Shown here: positions 57,184 through 64,000 of the stretch, in pieces
How the letters are laid out: each line of letters begins with the position of its first letter
How positions within the stretch are numbered: position 1 is the stretch's first letter
Source: Stenotrophomonas maltophilia
GTDB lineage: Bacteria; Pseudomonadota; Gammaproteobacteria; Xanthomonadales; Xanthomonadaceae
NCBI RefSeq assembly: GCF_001676385.1
Contig: NZ_LYVJ01000001.1
Span: 124,001-188,000, forward strand
Direction: 5' to 3'
DNA length: 64,000 bases
Notes under the pieces: generated by a model
Told to the model about the DNA's origin: nothing
The model's input: only the letters and a program-made list of their open reading frames with translations
The model's database searches: none
Translations under genes and position numbers: made by a program

Positions 57184-57990
57184 ATGCAGGACCTGCGTAT
57201 TTCCCTCGTCCAGGGTGACACCCGCTGGCATGATCCGGCCGGCAACCGTGCCTACTATGGCGCGCTGCTGGCACCGTTGGCCGGCAGCACCGACCTGGTG
57301 ATCCTGCCGGAGACCTTCACCAGTGGTTTCTCCAACGAGGCCATCGCCCAGGCCGAAGGCATGGACGGCCCGACCGTGGCCTGGGTGCGCGAACAGGCGA
57401 AGGCGCTGGACGCGGCGGTGATCGGCAGCGTGCAGCTGCGCGACGGCGAGGGCGTCTACAACCGCCTGCTGTTCGCCACCCCCGATGGCAACCTGCAGTA
57501 CTACGACAAGCGCCACCTGTTCCGTTACGGCGGCGAGCACGAACGCTATGCTGCTGGTCGTGAGCGCCTGAGCGTGGAATGGAAGGGCTGGCGGATCAAT
57601 CCGCAGGTCTGCTACGACCTGCGTTTCCCGGTGTTCTGCCGCAACCGCTACAACGTCGAACGCCCGCAGCAGCTGGATTTCGACCTGCAGATCTTCGTGG
57701 CCAACTGGCCGTCGGCGCGCGCCCATGCGTGGAAGACCCTGCTGCGTGCGCGGGCGATCGAGAACCTGTGCTTCGTGGCGGCGGTGAACCGCGTTGGCGT
57801 GGACGGCAACCAGCTGCACTACGCCGGCGACAGCGCGGTGATCGACTTCCTCGGCCAGCCGCAGGTGGAGATCCGCGAGCGCGAACAGGTGGTCACCACC
57901 ACCATTTCGGCCGAAGCACTGGCTGCCCATCGCGCGCGTTTCCCGGCGATGCTCGATGCTGATGCTTTCCATCTGGACGAGCAGGCCTGA
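57184..57990 (+). CDS. Nitrilase-family omega-amidase, YafV type
   Basis: Carbon-nitrogen hydrolase of 268 residues expected to hydrolyse 2-oxoglutaramate. The catalytic triad is Glu (ILPETFTSGF), Lys (YYDKRHLF) and Cys (NPQVCYDLRFPVF). It is preceded by GGAGGAG 8 nt before ATG 57184; a GTG at 57166 in the same frame is less likely. It directly follows the aminotransferase gene, so the pair probably removes the product 2-oxoglutaramate. Confidence 0.9.
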   Translation: MQDLRISLVQGDTRWHDPAGNRAYYGALLAPLAGSTDLVILPETFTSGFSNEAIAQAEGMDGPTVAWVREQAKALDAAVIGSVQLRDGEGVYNRLLFATPDGNLQYYDKRHLFRYGGEHERYAAGRERLSVEWKGWRINPQVCYDLRFPVFCRNRYNVERPQQLDFDLQIFVANWPSARAHAWKTLLRARAIENLCFVAAVNRVGVDGNQLHYAGDSAVIDFLGQPQVEIREREQVVTTTISAEALAAHRARFPAMLDADAFHLDEQA

Positions 57991-58021
57991 AACAGCACGA
58001 CGGCGGCTGAATGCCTGCCAT

Positions 58022-58062
58022 GCAGCGCGCGCGCCTGCATCCAGCGTGCACGCGCGCGCTGC
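58022..58062. other. 12-bp GC hairpin before the exported-protein gene
   Basis: GCAGCGCGCGCG at 58022-58033 and CGCGCGCGCTGC at 58051-58062 form a 12-bp stem with an internal TGCA/TGCA pair. It follows the omega-amidase gene with no T-run. It may be a transcript end or a structured spacer. Confidence 0.5.
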
Positions 58063-58101
58063 TAGATTTGCCGGCAGTCCGACCGAACTGGAAGTCCTGC
58101 C

Positions 58102-58536
58102 ATGAACAAGCCCTTCGCCCTGCTGCTGGCCCTGTCCGCTGCCGCGCTGGCCCCGGCCGCGCACGCCGCCGGCAACCTCGATTGCCAGCTGCGCTACAAC
58201 CTGTCCGGCTGGTCGCTGATCTACAAGACCGCCTCGGGCAACGGCACGATCACCTGCCGCAATGGTGCCAGCCTGCCCGTGCGCATCCAGATGAAGGGTG
58301 GCGGCCTGACCGTGGGCAAGTCGAAGATCACCAACGGCCGGGGCAGCTTCACCGGTGCGGTCAGCGTCAACGAACTGCTGGGCACCTATGCCTCGGTCGG
58401 CGCGCACGCCGGCGCGGTGAAGTCCAGCAACGCGCAGGTGATGACCAAGGGCGACATCTCGCTGGCCCTGTCCGGTACCGGCGAGGGCTGGGACCTGGGC
58501 GTGGACGGCACCGCGTTCACCATCAGCCGGCGCTGA
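58102..58536 (+). CDS. Small exported protein of unknown function
   Basis: A 144-residue secreted protein with signal peptide MNKPFALLLALSAAALAPAA cut after AHA. The mature part is Gly/Ser-rich and beta-like; two cysteines in LDCQLRY and ITCRNG could pair. GSFTGAVSVNELLGTYASVG and AHAGAVKSSNAQVMTKGDIS look conserved-protein-like, but I cannot assign a family. Its end overlaps the convergent small gene by 14 nt. Confidence 0.7.
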   Translation: MNKPFALLLALSAAALAPAAHAAGNLDCQLRYNLSGWSLIYKTASGNGTITCRNGASLPVRIQMKGGGLTVGKSKITNGRGSFTGAVSVNELLGTYASVGAHAGAVKSSNAQVMTKGDISLALSGTGEGWDLGVDGTAFTISRR

Positions 58537-58816
58537 GGCGCGACGGCTCGGCAGTTCCCCAGCTGATGCGGATGTAGTGCTGTTCGGAATCACTCAACAA
58601 CCGTTCGACACTGAATCCATTCTTCACCAGCTGTGCGACCACGTCTTCGACGAGCTGCTCGCTGGCCATCACCTGGCGGAAGCCGAACACGACGTAGCGA
58701 CGGCCATTTTCCGAGCCAATCTGGATGGCATTGTCTAGGTCGCGGTAGAACTGTTCGATCGGGCGCTTGGCGGCATCGGCGTTGGCGCGGGCCTGTTCGG
58801 CGGTGATGGTGATCAT
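58523..58816 (-). CDS. Small conserved protein of unknown function
   Basis: A 97-residue protein without signal or membrane segment. It opens MITITAEQARANADAAKRPI and ends with an acidic-free tail. QFYRDLDNAIQIGSENGRRY and FGFRQVMASEQLVEDVVAQL suggest a compact alpha/beta fold. ATG 58816 is the natural start; the longer frame upstream lies in the MFS region. It overlaps the end of the exported-protein gene by 14 nt on the other strand. It is probably real but its function is unknown. Confidence 0.55.
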   Translation of the reverse strand: MITITAEQARANADAAKRPIEQFYRDLDNAIQIGSENGRRYVVFGFRQVMASEQLVEDVVAQLVKNGFSVERLLSDSEQHYIRISWGTAEPSRLSAG

Positions 58817-58911
58817 GGGCGTCTGCCTTGTGTGGGAGAGCGCGCACGATAGCCGGGGAATCAAAGCCGTTCCCGGAAGGCCAGCACAGTGCGCTGCTTT
58901 TGCAGCAATTC

Positions 58912-60039
58912 CTAGGCTGCAGCGGGACGCCGCCGTTGCAGCCACAAGGCCAGCAGGCCGCACACGATGACGGTCGGTGCCAGCAGTTGCAGTGCACCGA
59001 CCGCCGCCATCGCCGCGCCGATCAACAGGTAGTAGAGCAGTCCGAACAGGGCACCGGCACTGCCCAGGCAATGCGGATATCCGCGCAGGGCCTGGCCGAG
59101 CACATTGGGTATGGCCAGGCCGAAACCCGCCACCACCGGTACCATCGCCGCGACCAGTGCCGGTGTGTTGTCCAGCAATACAGCCAACAGGCCGCCGGCC
59201 AGCACCAGCCCTGCGGCGAGTCGGATGCGCGTGGCGGAGGCAATGCCTGCACGGAGCAGGCGACCATTGCCCCAGGCACCCAGTGCCGAGCCCAGTGCCA
59301 GCACCGCGCCGCTGGCACCGAACCAGGCCAGTGGCCAGTGCAGGCGCTCGAACACGAACGGGCCCAGCGCGTACCAGCAGTACATGGCCACGTTGAACGC
59401 GGTCACCAGTAGCGCCTGTGACCAGATCCAGCGATCCCGCAGCAGTTGCCGAAGCAAGGGCAGCAGGGGAGTGTGCACGACTTCGGCGGGGCGGCTCTCC
59501 TGCAGGCAGGATGCGCATCCGAGCATCAGCAGGATGACAACCAACAGCAGGCCGGTCTGCACGCCGGCATAGCCGTGATTGACAACCAGCAATGCCCCCA
59601 ACGCCAGCCCGATCGCCGGGCTCAAGGCCAGCGCCATGCCGATCCACGAGAACACCTGCGCCAACGCCGGTCCCTTCAGGTGGTCGCGCAGTACGGTCTG
59701 GGTTACGACCGAGGCCGCCGCCGCACCGAGTGCGGCCAGTGCCTGTGCCAGCAGGACCTGGCCGAACGTGCTGGCCAGCAGGCCACCGCAGGCCGCCAGT
59801 GCGAACACGGCTAGACCGCCGAGCAGGGCAGGGCGACGGCCGATATGGTCGGCCAGCCATCCCCATAGCAGGACGCCGGCGGCGAAACCGAACAGGTACA
59901 GGCTCATGGCCTGGCTGGCGGCGCCCGGTGGCAGTGCGAAGCGCCCGGCGAGGTCGGCCAGGGCCGGGCTGTACAGGGTCTGTGCCAGCTGAGGGAACAT
60001 CAGCAGCGCGATGGTGAGCAACAACAGGCGACGCGACAT
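58912..60039 (-). CDS. MFS transporter, Bcr/CflA family
   Basis: Drug-efflux-type MFS protein, 375 residues with 12 hydrophobic helices. The loop after helix 2 is GWLADHIGRRPALLGG and the start is MFPQLAQTLYSPALADLAGR, both typical of Bcr/CflA multidrug exporters. A VVTQTVLRDHLKG loop follows. I take the ATG at 60039; the longer frame is shadow. It is divergent from an AraC regulator 78 nt away, the usual local-regulator layout for an efflux pump. The substrate is unknown. Confidence 0.85.
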   Translation of the reverse strand: MSRRLLLLTIALLMFPQLAQTLYSPALADLAGRFALPPGAASQAMSLYLFGFAAGVLLWGWLADHIGRRPALLGGLAVFALAACGGLLASTFGQVLLAQALAALGAAAASVVTQTVLRDHLKGPALAQVFSWIGMALALSPAIGLALGALLVVNHGYAGVQTGLLLVVILLMLGCASCLQESRPAEVVHTPLLPLLRQLLRDRWIWSQALLVTAFNVAMYCWYALGPFVFERLHWPLAWFGASGAVLALGSALGAWGNGRLLRAGIASATRIRLAAGLVLAGGLLAVLLDNTPALVAAMVPVVAGFGLAIPNVLGQALRGYPHCLGSAGALFGLLYYLLIGAAMAAVGALQLLAPTVIVCGLLALWLQRRRPAAA

Positions 60040-60117
60040 ACGGGCGCTCCGCAAACGGGGCTGCGCATTGTGGCGGCCGGCGTATTGGCGCACTCTGTCG
60101 ATTCTGCCAGTAGATGG

Positions 60118-60918
60118 ATGGAATCGGACATGGCGTGGCTGCAGCCGGATGCGCACTTCGATACCGACGCCTGGAGCGCGCCGGTGCTGGGCATCGCGTC
60201 GTCGCTGGCCGATCATGATTCGGGTTGGCATCAGCACGCGCGCGCGCAGTTGCTGTACACGCGGCAGGGCTGCACGCGGCTGACTTTCGGCGACCGCATC
60301 TGCCTGCTGCCGCCGTCGCGCGCGGCATGGATTCCCGGCGGGCTGCGCCATCGGGCACAGATGCGCCAGGCCGTGGACTATCGTTCCCTGTATTTCGATG
60401 CCGCGTTGTCGGCACAACTACCGCAGCAGCCGGCGATCATCGGCGTCGGCCCGCTGCTGCAGGCATTGCTGGAGCCGATCGCGCAGGCACCGTTCGACCA
60501 TGACTGGCAGTCGCCGCGCGCGCACCATCAATTGGCGTTGTGCGTGCTGGAGATTGCCGCCGCGCCAGTGGCGCCGATGGACCTGCCATTGCCACGCGAT
60601 TCACGAATCGCGCGCTGCCTGCCGCTGGCCGAGCAGCTGCCGCCCGAACTGGGCGAGCTGGCGGCGCGCGCGGGCCTGAGCGTGCGCACCGTCGGGCGTC
60701 TGATGCAGCGTGATACCGGCATGGGCTACCAGGCTTGGCGCCAGCAATGGCGTTTGATGCGGGCCATGGAGTTACTGCTGCTGGGCCGCCGCGTCGCGCA
60801 TGTGGCGCAGGACACCGGCTTCTCCGCCGAGAGCCCGTTCATCGCCTTCTTCCGCGGCATGACCGGCACCACACCCGCCGCCTTCCAGCGCCACGCAAAA
60901 GGGGACGGAGGGGATTAA
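60118..60918 (+). CDS. AraC-family transcriptional regulator
   Basis: A 266-residue regulator. The N-terminal cupin-like sensor contains WHQHARAQLLYTRQGCTRLTFG. The C-terminal ~95 residues are the AraC double helix-turn-helix, with LAARAGLSVRTVGRLMQRDTGMGYQAWRQQWRL and VAHVAQDTGFSAESPFIAFFRGMTGTTPAAF in outline. It is divergent from the MFS exporter, which it probably controls. The last codons (KGDGGD) and stop lie inside a long inverted repeat. ATG 60118 (MESDMAW) is used; 60130 is possible. Confidence 0.9.
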   Translation: MESDMAWLQPDAHFDTDAWSAPVLGIASSLADHDSGWHQHARAQLLYTRQGCTRLTFGDRICLLPPSRAAWIPGGLRHRAQMRQAVDYRSLYFDAALSAQLPQQPAIIGVGPLLQALLEPIAQAPFDHDWQSPRAHHQLALCVLEIAAAPVAPMDLPLPRDSRIARCLPLAEQLPPELGELAARAGLSVRTVGRLMQRDTGMGYQAWRQQWRLMRAMELLLLGRRVAHVAQDTGFSAESPFIAFFRGMTGTTPAAFQRHAKGDGGD

Positions 60919-60971
60919 GCCGCTTTTGCCCTTTTCAGGCAAAAACGACTTAATCCCCTCCGTCCCCTTTT
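60897..60971. repeat. Long perfect inverted repeat containing the AraC stop codon
   Basis: AAAAGGGGACGGAGGGGATT with AAG (60897-60919) is the exact complement of 60949-60971, a 23-bp perfect stem. The inner 29 nt nearly pair too (GCTTTTGCC with GGCAAAAAC), so the whole would fold into one long hairpin. Its tail is TTTTT. The stop codon of the AraC gene (60916-60918) is within the left arm, and the frame's last residues are dictated by the repeat. It probably ends transcription in both directions. Confidence 0.85.
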
Positions 60972-60977
60972 TCAAAG

Positions 60978-61005
60978 AAAAACCCCGGCCGGAGCCGGGG
61001 TTTTT
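60978..61005. terminator. Bidirectional terminator between AraC and rluB genes
   Basis: AAAAACCCCGGC and GCCGGGGTTTTT form a 12-bp perfect stem around CGGA, with A-run and T-run on either side. It serves rluB on the minus strand and backs up the inverted repeat for the AraC gene on the plus strand. Confidence 0.9.
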
Positions 61006-61025
61006 CGTTTCAGTCGCAGCAGCAA

Positions 61026-62651
61026 TCAGCCGCCGCGCGGGCCGCTGCGGCGCGGGCCGCCGGGACCGCGGTTGCCGCCGGGCCCACGGTTGCCACCCGG
61101 ACCGCCGGGGCCGCGATTGCCACCCGGGCCGCGGTTACCGCCGCCCGGACCACGACCGCCCGGACGCGCGCCGTGCGCCGGCTTCGGGCTGCCGTACGGG
61201 TTGAAACCTGGCGTGGCGTGATCGGACGGGAAGCTCGGGGCATTGCCCGGATGACCGTACGGGTGCTTGGGGCCCTGACCCTGCGAGCGGTTGCCCGCAC
61301 CGGCCGGGCGACCCTGGCCTCCTGCGCCACCACGGCCTTCACCACCGAAACCGCCACGGCCCTGGCCGGCACCGGCGCCTGCACCCGGCCCCTTCGGCTT
61401 GCCGTATGGACGTCCCTGGCCGCCCGCACCCGGACCACGGGCACCCGGGCCACGTGCGCCAGGACCAGCGTTGCGGTGGCCGCTCGGGCCGGTGCTCACG
61501 CCTTCGGGCACGTACCAGGTGCGGAACGCGGCCGGATTGCCTTCCGGCAATGCACGATCGTTCTTGGGCTTGCGCTGCTTGAACGGCTTCTGCGACTGCT
61601 TGGCTGCCGCTTCGCCGCTGACCGTCAGGCCCCCCTTGAAGCCGCCTCCCTTGCCGCCGCGGCCACGGCCACGGTCTTCGCGCAGGGTGTCGAAACGACG
61701 CAGTTCGCGGCCTTCGTCAGCAGTGTTGTGACCGTTGACGTAGGCGTTGCCACGGCCACCTTCGCGCACGCGCACGGTGGTCTTGGCGGCGCGGCGCTGG
61801 CCGATCACCGGCTGCAGGGTCAGCGCAGAGGGCGCACCTTCTTCCAGCTTCAGCTGCGCGCGCAGCGCCTCGACCTGGGCGCTGCCCAGTTCCACCGACT
61901 GGCCGCGGGCCAGTTCGCGCGGCAGGGTGACCTTGCCGTAGCGGGTGCGCTTGAGGCGGCTGACCTGGCAGCCCTGCGATTCCCACAGGCGGCGCACTTC
62001 ACGGTTGCGGCCTTCCTTCACCACGACGCGGAACCAGTCATGCGAGTCGGTGCCGCCGATGCGTTCGATCTCATCGAACTTGGCCGGGCCGTCTTCCAGC
62101 GCGACGCCACGGGCGAGGCGGTCGACGATGGCGTCGGAGACCTTTTCCTGGCCCTCGGGGGCGCGCACGCGCACCACGTATTCGCGCTCGACCTCGAACG
62201 ACGGGTGCATCATGGCGTTGGCCAGTTCGCCGTCGGTGGTGGCCAGCAGCAGGCCGGTGGTATTGATGTCCAGGCGGCCGATCGCGATCCAGCGCGCGCC
62301 CTTCAGCGGCGGCAGCGACTCGAACACGGTCGGGCGGCCTTCGGGGTCTTCGCGGGTGGTGACTTCGCCTTCCGGCTTGTTGTAGACCAGCACGCGCGAC
62401 GGCTCGGCCAGGGCGGTGGCGACGAAGCCGCGGCCGTCCAGCTCGATCCTGTCGCCGCTCTTGACCGACATGCCGGTCTGCGCGACTTCGCCATTGACCT
62501 TGACCAGGCCCTCGGCGATGCGCTGCTCCAGCGCGCGGCGCGAGCCGAGGCCGGCCTGGGCCAGCACCTTGTGCAGGCGCTCTTCCAGCTTGAACTGTTC
62601 GGAGGTGGCTTCGCGCTTGAGCGAAAGCTTGTTACGGGGGGTGTCACTCAT
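61026..62651 (-). CDS. rluB: 23S rRNA pseudouridine synthase RluB with long Gly/Arg-rich tail
   Basis: Pseudouridine synthase for U2605 in 23S rRNA; 541 residues, about twice the catalytic size. An S4 domain (LEERLHKVLAQAGLGSRRAL, about 24-80) precedes the catalytic domain with the active Asp in IGRLDINTTGLLLATTDG. RNREVRRLWESQGCQVSRLKR is the RluB/RsuA signature. The last ~200 residues are low-complexity Gly, Pro, Arg, Asn with GNRGPGG repeats, a likely RNA-binding tail. ATG 62651 overlaps scpB by 8 nt. Confidence 0.93.
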   Translation of the reverse strand: MSDTPRNKLSLKREATSEQFKLEERLHKVLAQAGLGSRRALEQRIAEGLVKVNGEVAQTGMSVKSGDRIELDGRGFVATALAEPSRVLVYNKPEGEVTTREDPEGRPTVFESLPPLKGARWIAIGRLDINTTGLLLATTDGELANAMMHPSFEVEREYVVRVRAPEGQEKVSDAIVDRLARGVALEDGPAKFDEIERIGGTDSHDWFRVVVKEGRNREVRRLWESQGCQVSRLKRTRYGKVTLPRELARGQSVELGSAQVEALRAQLKLEEGAPSALTLQPVIGQRRAAKTTVRVREGGRGNAYVNGHNTADEGRELRRFDTLREDRGRGRGGKGGGFKGGLTVSGEAAAKQSQKPFKQRKPKNDRALPEGNPAAFRTWYVPEGVSTGPSGHRNAGPGARGPGARGPGAGGQGRPYGKPKGPGAGAGAGQGRGGFGGEGRGGAGGQGRPAGAGNRSQGQGPKHPYGHPGNAPSFPSDHATPGFNPYGSPKPAHGARPGGRGPGGGNRGPGGNRGPGGPGGNRGPGGNRGPGGPRRSGPRGG

Positions 62652-63519
62652 CAGTTTTGCTCCGGCCGACGCTTTCAAGGTCGGCCTCTTGTTCGGAATC
62701 GGCTTGGTCAACAGCCACGGTCGTCATCGCGACGGCGTTGTCTTCGCGTTCGTTCACTGGCACCGCGCGCTCGCCCGGCGCGGAATCGGGGTGCCCGTCA
62801 TCGAAGGGCGAAGGTGCTTGCTCATTGGAGGCCGACGCAGGCGCTGCATCGGCGGAATCGGGGGTGTCACTGCCGGCCAGGCCGGCGTCATCGTTCGCGG
62901 CAGCGCCATCGGCGCCGGCCGAGATGTCCGGACCCTCGGCACCGGCGACGGCCGGCGCATCGCGGTCCAGTGCCAGCTGCGGCTCCAGCTCGCCCAGGTC
63001 CTTCAGCTCCGACAACGGCGGCAGTTCGTCCAGCCGCTTCAGGCCGAAATAGTCCAGGAAGGCCTTGGTGGTGCCGAACAACGCCGGTTTGCCGGGCACA
63101 TCGCGGTGGCCGACCACGCGGATCCATTCACGCTCTTCCAGCGCCTGGATGATGTTGCTGCTGACCGCCACGCCGCGCACCTGCTCGATCTCGCCGCGGG
63201 TGATCGGCTGCCGGTAGGCGATCAGCGCCAGGGTTTCCAGGGTGGCACGCGTGTAGCGGGTCTTGCGTTCGGTCCACAGCCGGCTGATCCAGCCATGCAC
63301 CTCGCTGGTGACCTGATAGCGGAAACCGGAGGCAACCTCGACCAGCTCCACGCCGCGGCCTTCGCAGGCCTCGCGCAGGCGTTCCAGTGCGCGCTCGATG
63401 CTGCCGGGCGGCGCGGGTTCCTCTTCCGGGAACAGGTCTTTCAGCTGGGCCAGGGTGAGCGGCTGGCTGGACGCCAGCAGGGCACCTTCGACAATGCGGT
63501 TGATCAGCGATTGGTCCAT
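62644..63519 (-). CDS. scpB: Segregation and condensation protein ScpB
   Basis: Winged-helix partner of SMC-ScpA in chromosome condensation; 291 residues. The conserved core is MDQSLINRIVEGALLASSQP to TRATLETLALIAYRQPITRGEIEQVRGVAVSSNIIQAL, ending at GTTKAFLDYFGLKRLDELPPL (about 180). The last ~110 residues are acidic and Ala-rich (EGPDISAGADGAAAND), variable in the family. Start ATG 63519 is used. It lies between scpA and rluB, the usual scpA-scpB-rluB order. Confidence 0.94.
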   Translation of the reverse strand: MDQSLINRIVEGALLASSQPLTLAQLKDLFPEEEPAPPGSIERALERLREACEGRGVELVEVASGFRYQVTSEVHGWISRLWTERKTRYTRATLETLALIAYRQPITRGEIEQVRGVAVSSNIIQALEEREWIRVVGHRDVPGKPALFGTTKAFLDYFGLKRLDELPPLSELKDLGELEPQLALDRDAPAVAGAEGPDISAGADGAAANDDAGLAGSDTPDSADAAPASASNEQAPSPFDDGHPDSAPGERAVPVNEREDNAVAMTTVAVDQADSEQEADLESVGRSKTDE

Positions 63520-63532
63520 CGGCAGGCAGCGC

Positions 63533-64000
63533 TCACTCGTTCTCGTTGGCGGCGTCGTTGTCGTCGAACTCGCTGCTGAACTGCAGCGGGGCATTGGTGT
63601 TGCCGGCCGCCAGCGACTTCACGTAGATCGGCGCCAGCGGTTCTTCCTGGACGATGTCCAGCAACTGTTCCTTGGCCAGTTCCAGCACCGCCAGGAAGGT
63701 GACCAGCACGCCCAGCTTGCCTTCTTCGGCGGTGAACAGGCTTTCAAAACGGTAGAACCTGCCATCTTCCATCCGGCCGAGCACTTCGCCCATGCGTTGC
63801 CGCACGCTCAGTGCTTCACGCTTGATGGCGTGGCCGCTGAACAGCTCCGCGCGCTTGAGCACGTCATGCAGCGCCAGCAGCATTTCCTTCAGGTCCACCG
63901 GCGGCGGTAGCTTCACCGTGGCGCGGTCGGGCATGAAGGCATGCGCCACCGTGGTGTCGCGGTCCAGGCGGGGCAGGGCATCGATGTCCTCGGCGGCCTG
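63533..64000 (-). CDS. scpA: Segregation and condensation protein ScpA, 3' part
   Basis: Kleisin-like subunit linking SMC and ScpB. The frame is open across the window edge, so only the C-terminal ~155 residues are seen. VKLPPPVDLKEMLLALHDVL, RQRMGEVLGRMEDGRFYRFESL and FLAVLELAKEQLLDIVQEEP are typical of ScpA's C-terminal domain (winged-helix end). The N-terminal part lies beyond 64000. scpB begins 13 nt after its stop. Confidence 0.92.
   Translation of the reverse strand, partial: QAAEDIDALPRLDRDTTVAHAFMPDRATVKLPPPVDLKEMLLALHDVLKRAELFSGHAIKREALSVRQRMGEVLGRMEDGRFYRFESLFTAEEGKLGVLVTFLAVLELAKEQLLDIVQEEPLAPIYVKSLAAGNTNAPLQFSSEFDDNDAANENE

Noticed and set aside
61026..61170. CRISPR or tandem DNA repeat in GGACCGCGG-rich sequence
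   Set aside because: The periodicity is the GNRGPGG codon repeat of the RluB tail on the minus strand, with no spacers.

Overview
The window is a 64 kb piece of chromosome from a Stenotrophomonas (probably S. maltophilia complex) strain. Four things point there. The genome is GC-rich with a gammaproteobacterial gene set. The arginine pathway is of the Xanthomonadaceae type, using N-acetylornithine carbamoyltransferase, N-acetylcitrulline deacetylase and a fused NAGS/NAGK. Intergenic regions carry many short GTAG-headed palindromes of the SMAG/REP kind known from S. maltophilia. The pathway gene order is also typical of the family. Most of the window is ordinary core genome; the accessory part is one IS110-type transposase gene plus dispersed repeats.

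Layout. 1-2.5 kb: 3' end of htpX, then an IS110-family transposase lying between two inverted copies of a ~0.2 kb dispersed repeat. 2.5-9.1 kb: suhB and trmJ (divergent), a PhnD-like periplasmic binding protein translationally coupled to a HAMP-GGDEF-EAL protein, and epmB divergent from efp. 9.3-12.8 kb: an mtaD-like deaminase, ubiG, a mupP/gph-like phosphatase and a phytoene-synthase-like protein in one direction. 12.9-15.4 kb (minus strand): yidD, pyrC and an M23 peptidase. 15.7-16.9 kb: a DksA-family protein with a ~250-residue histone-H1-like tail. 17.0-21.4 kb: repeat-rich gap, MFS transporter, sufE, cysS and an exported protein.

21.4-32.9 kb is a long plus-strand arginine/proline cluster: argF', argG, GNAT, argE', argBA, GNAT, argC, argH, cupin, YciI, proB, proA. 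It is preceded by what looks like a transcription attenuator with an Arg-codon leader peptide. 33.0-38.6 kb (minus) is pgaABCD for poly-N-acetylglucosamine, with a perfect CRP/Clp-type palindrome just upstream of pgaA. After a CynX-type MFS gene come two identical tRNA-Pro(CGG) genes. The cytochrome bd locus follows: cydABX on the minus strand and cydDC on the plus strand, with a perfect FNR-type box between them.

47.4-49 kb carries a DUF1294 gene and a MetX-family acyltransferase. 49-55.8 kb is a complete ccmABCDEFGHI cytochrome c maturation operon (minus strand). 56-61 kb holds a glutamine-type aminotransferase paired with an omega-amidase, two small unknown genes, and a Bcr/CflA MFS gene divergent from an AraC regulator whose stop codon sits inside a 23-bp perfect inverted repeat. 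The window ends with rluB, scpB and partial scpA (minus strand).

The most unusual observations are the putative arginine attenuator, the DksA/H1-like protein with a degenerate zinc finger, the Clp-type site tying pga to cyclic-di-GMP control, the PhnD-GGDEF/EAL pair, and the layered repeats around the transposase. No CRISPR array, prophage or integrative element was seen.
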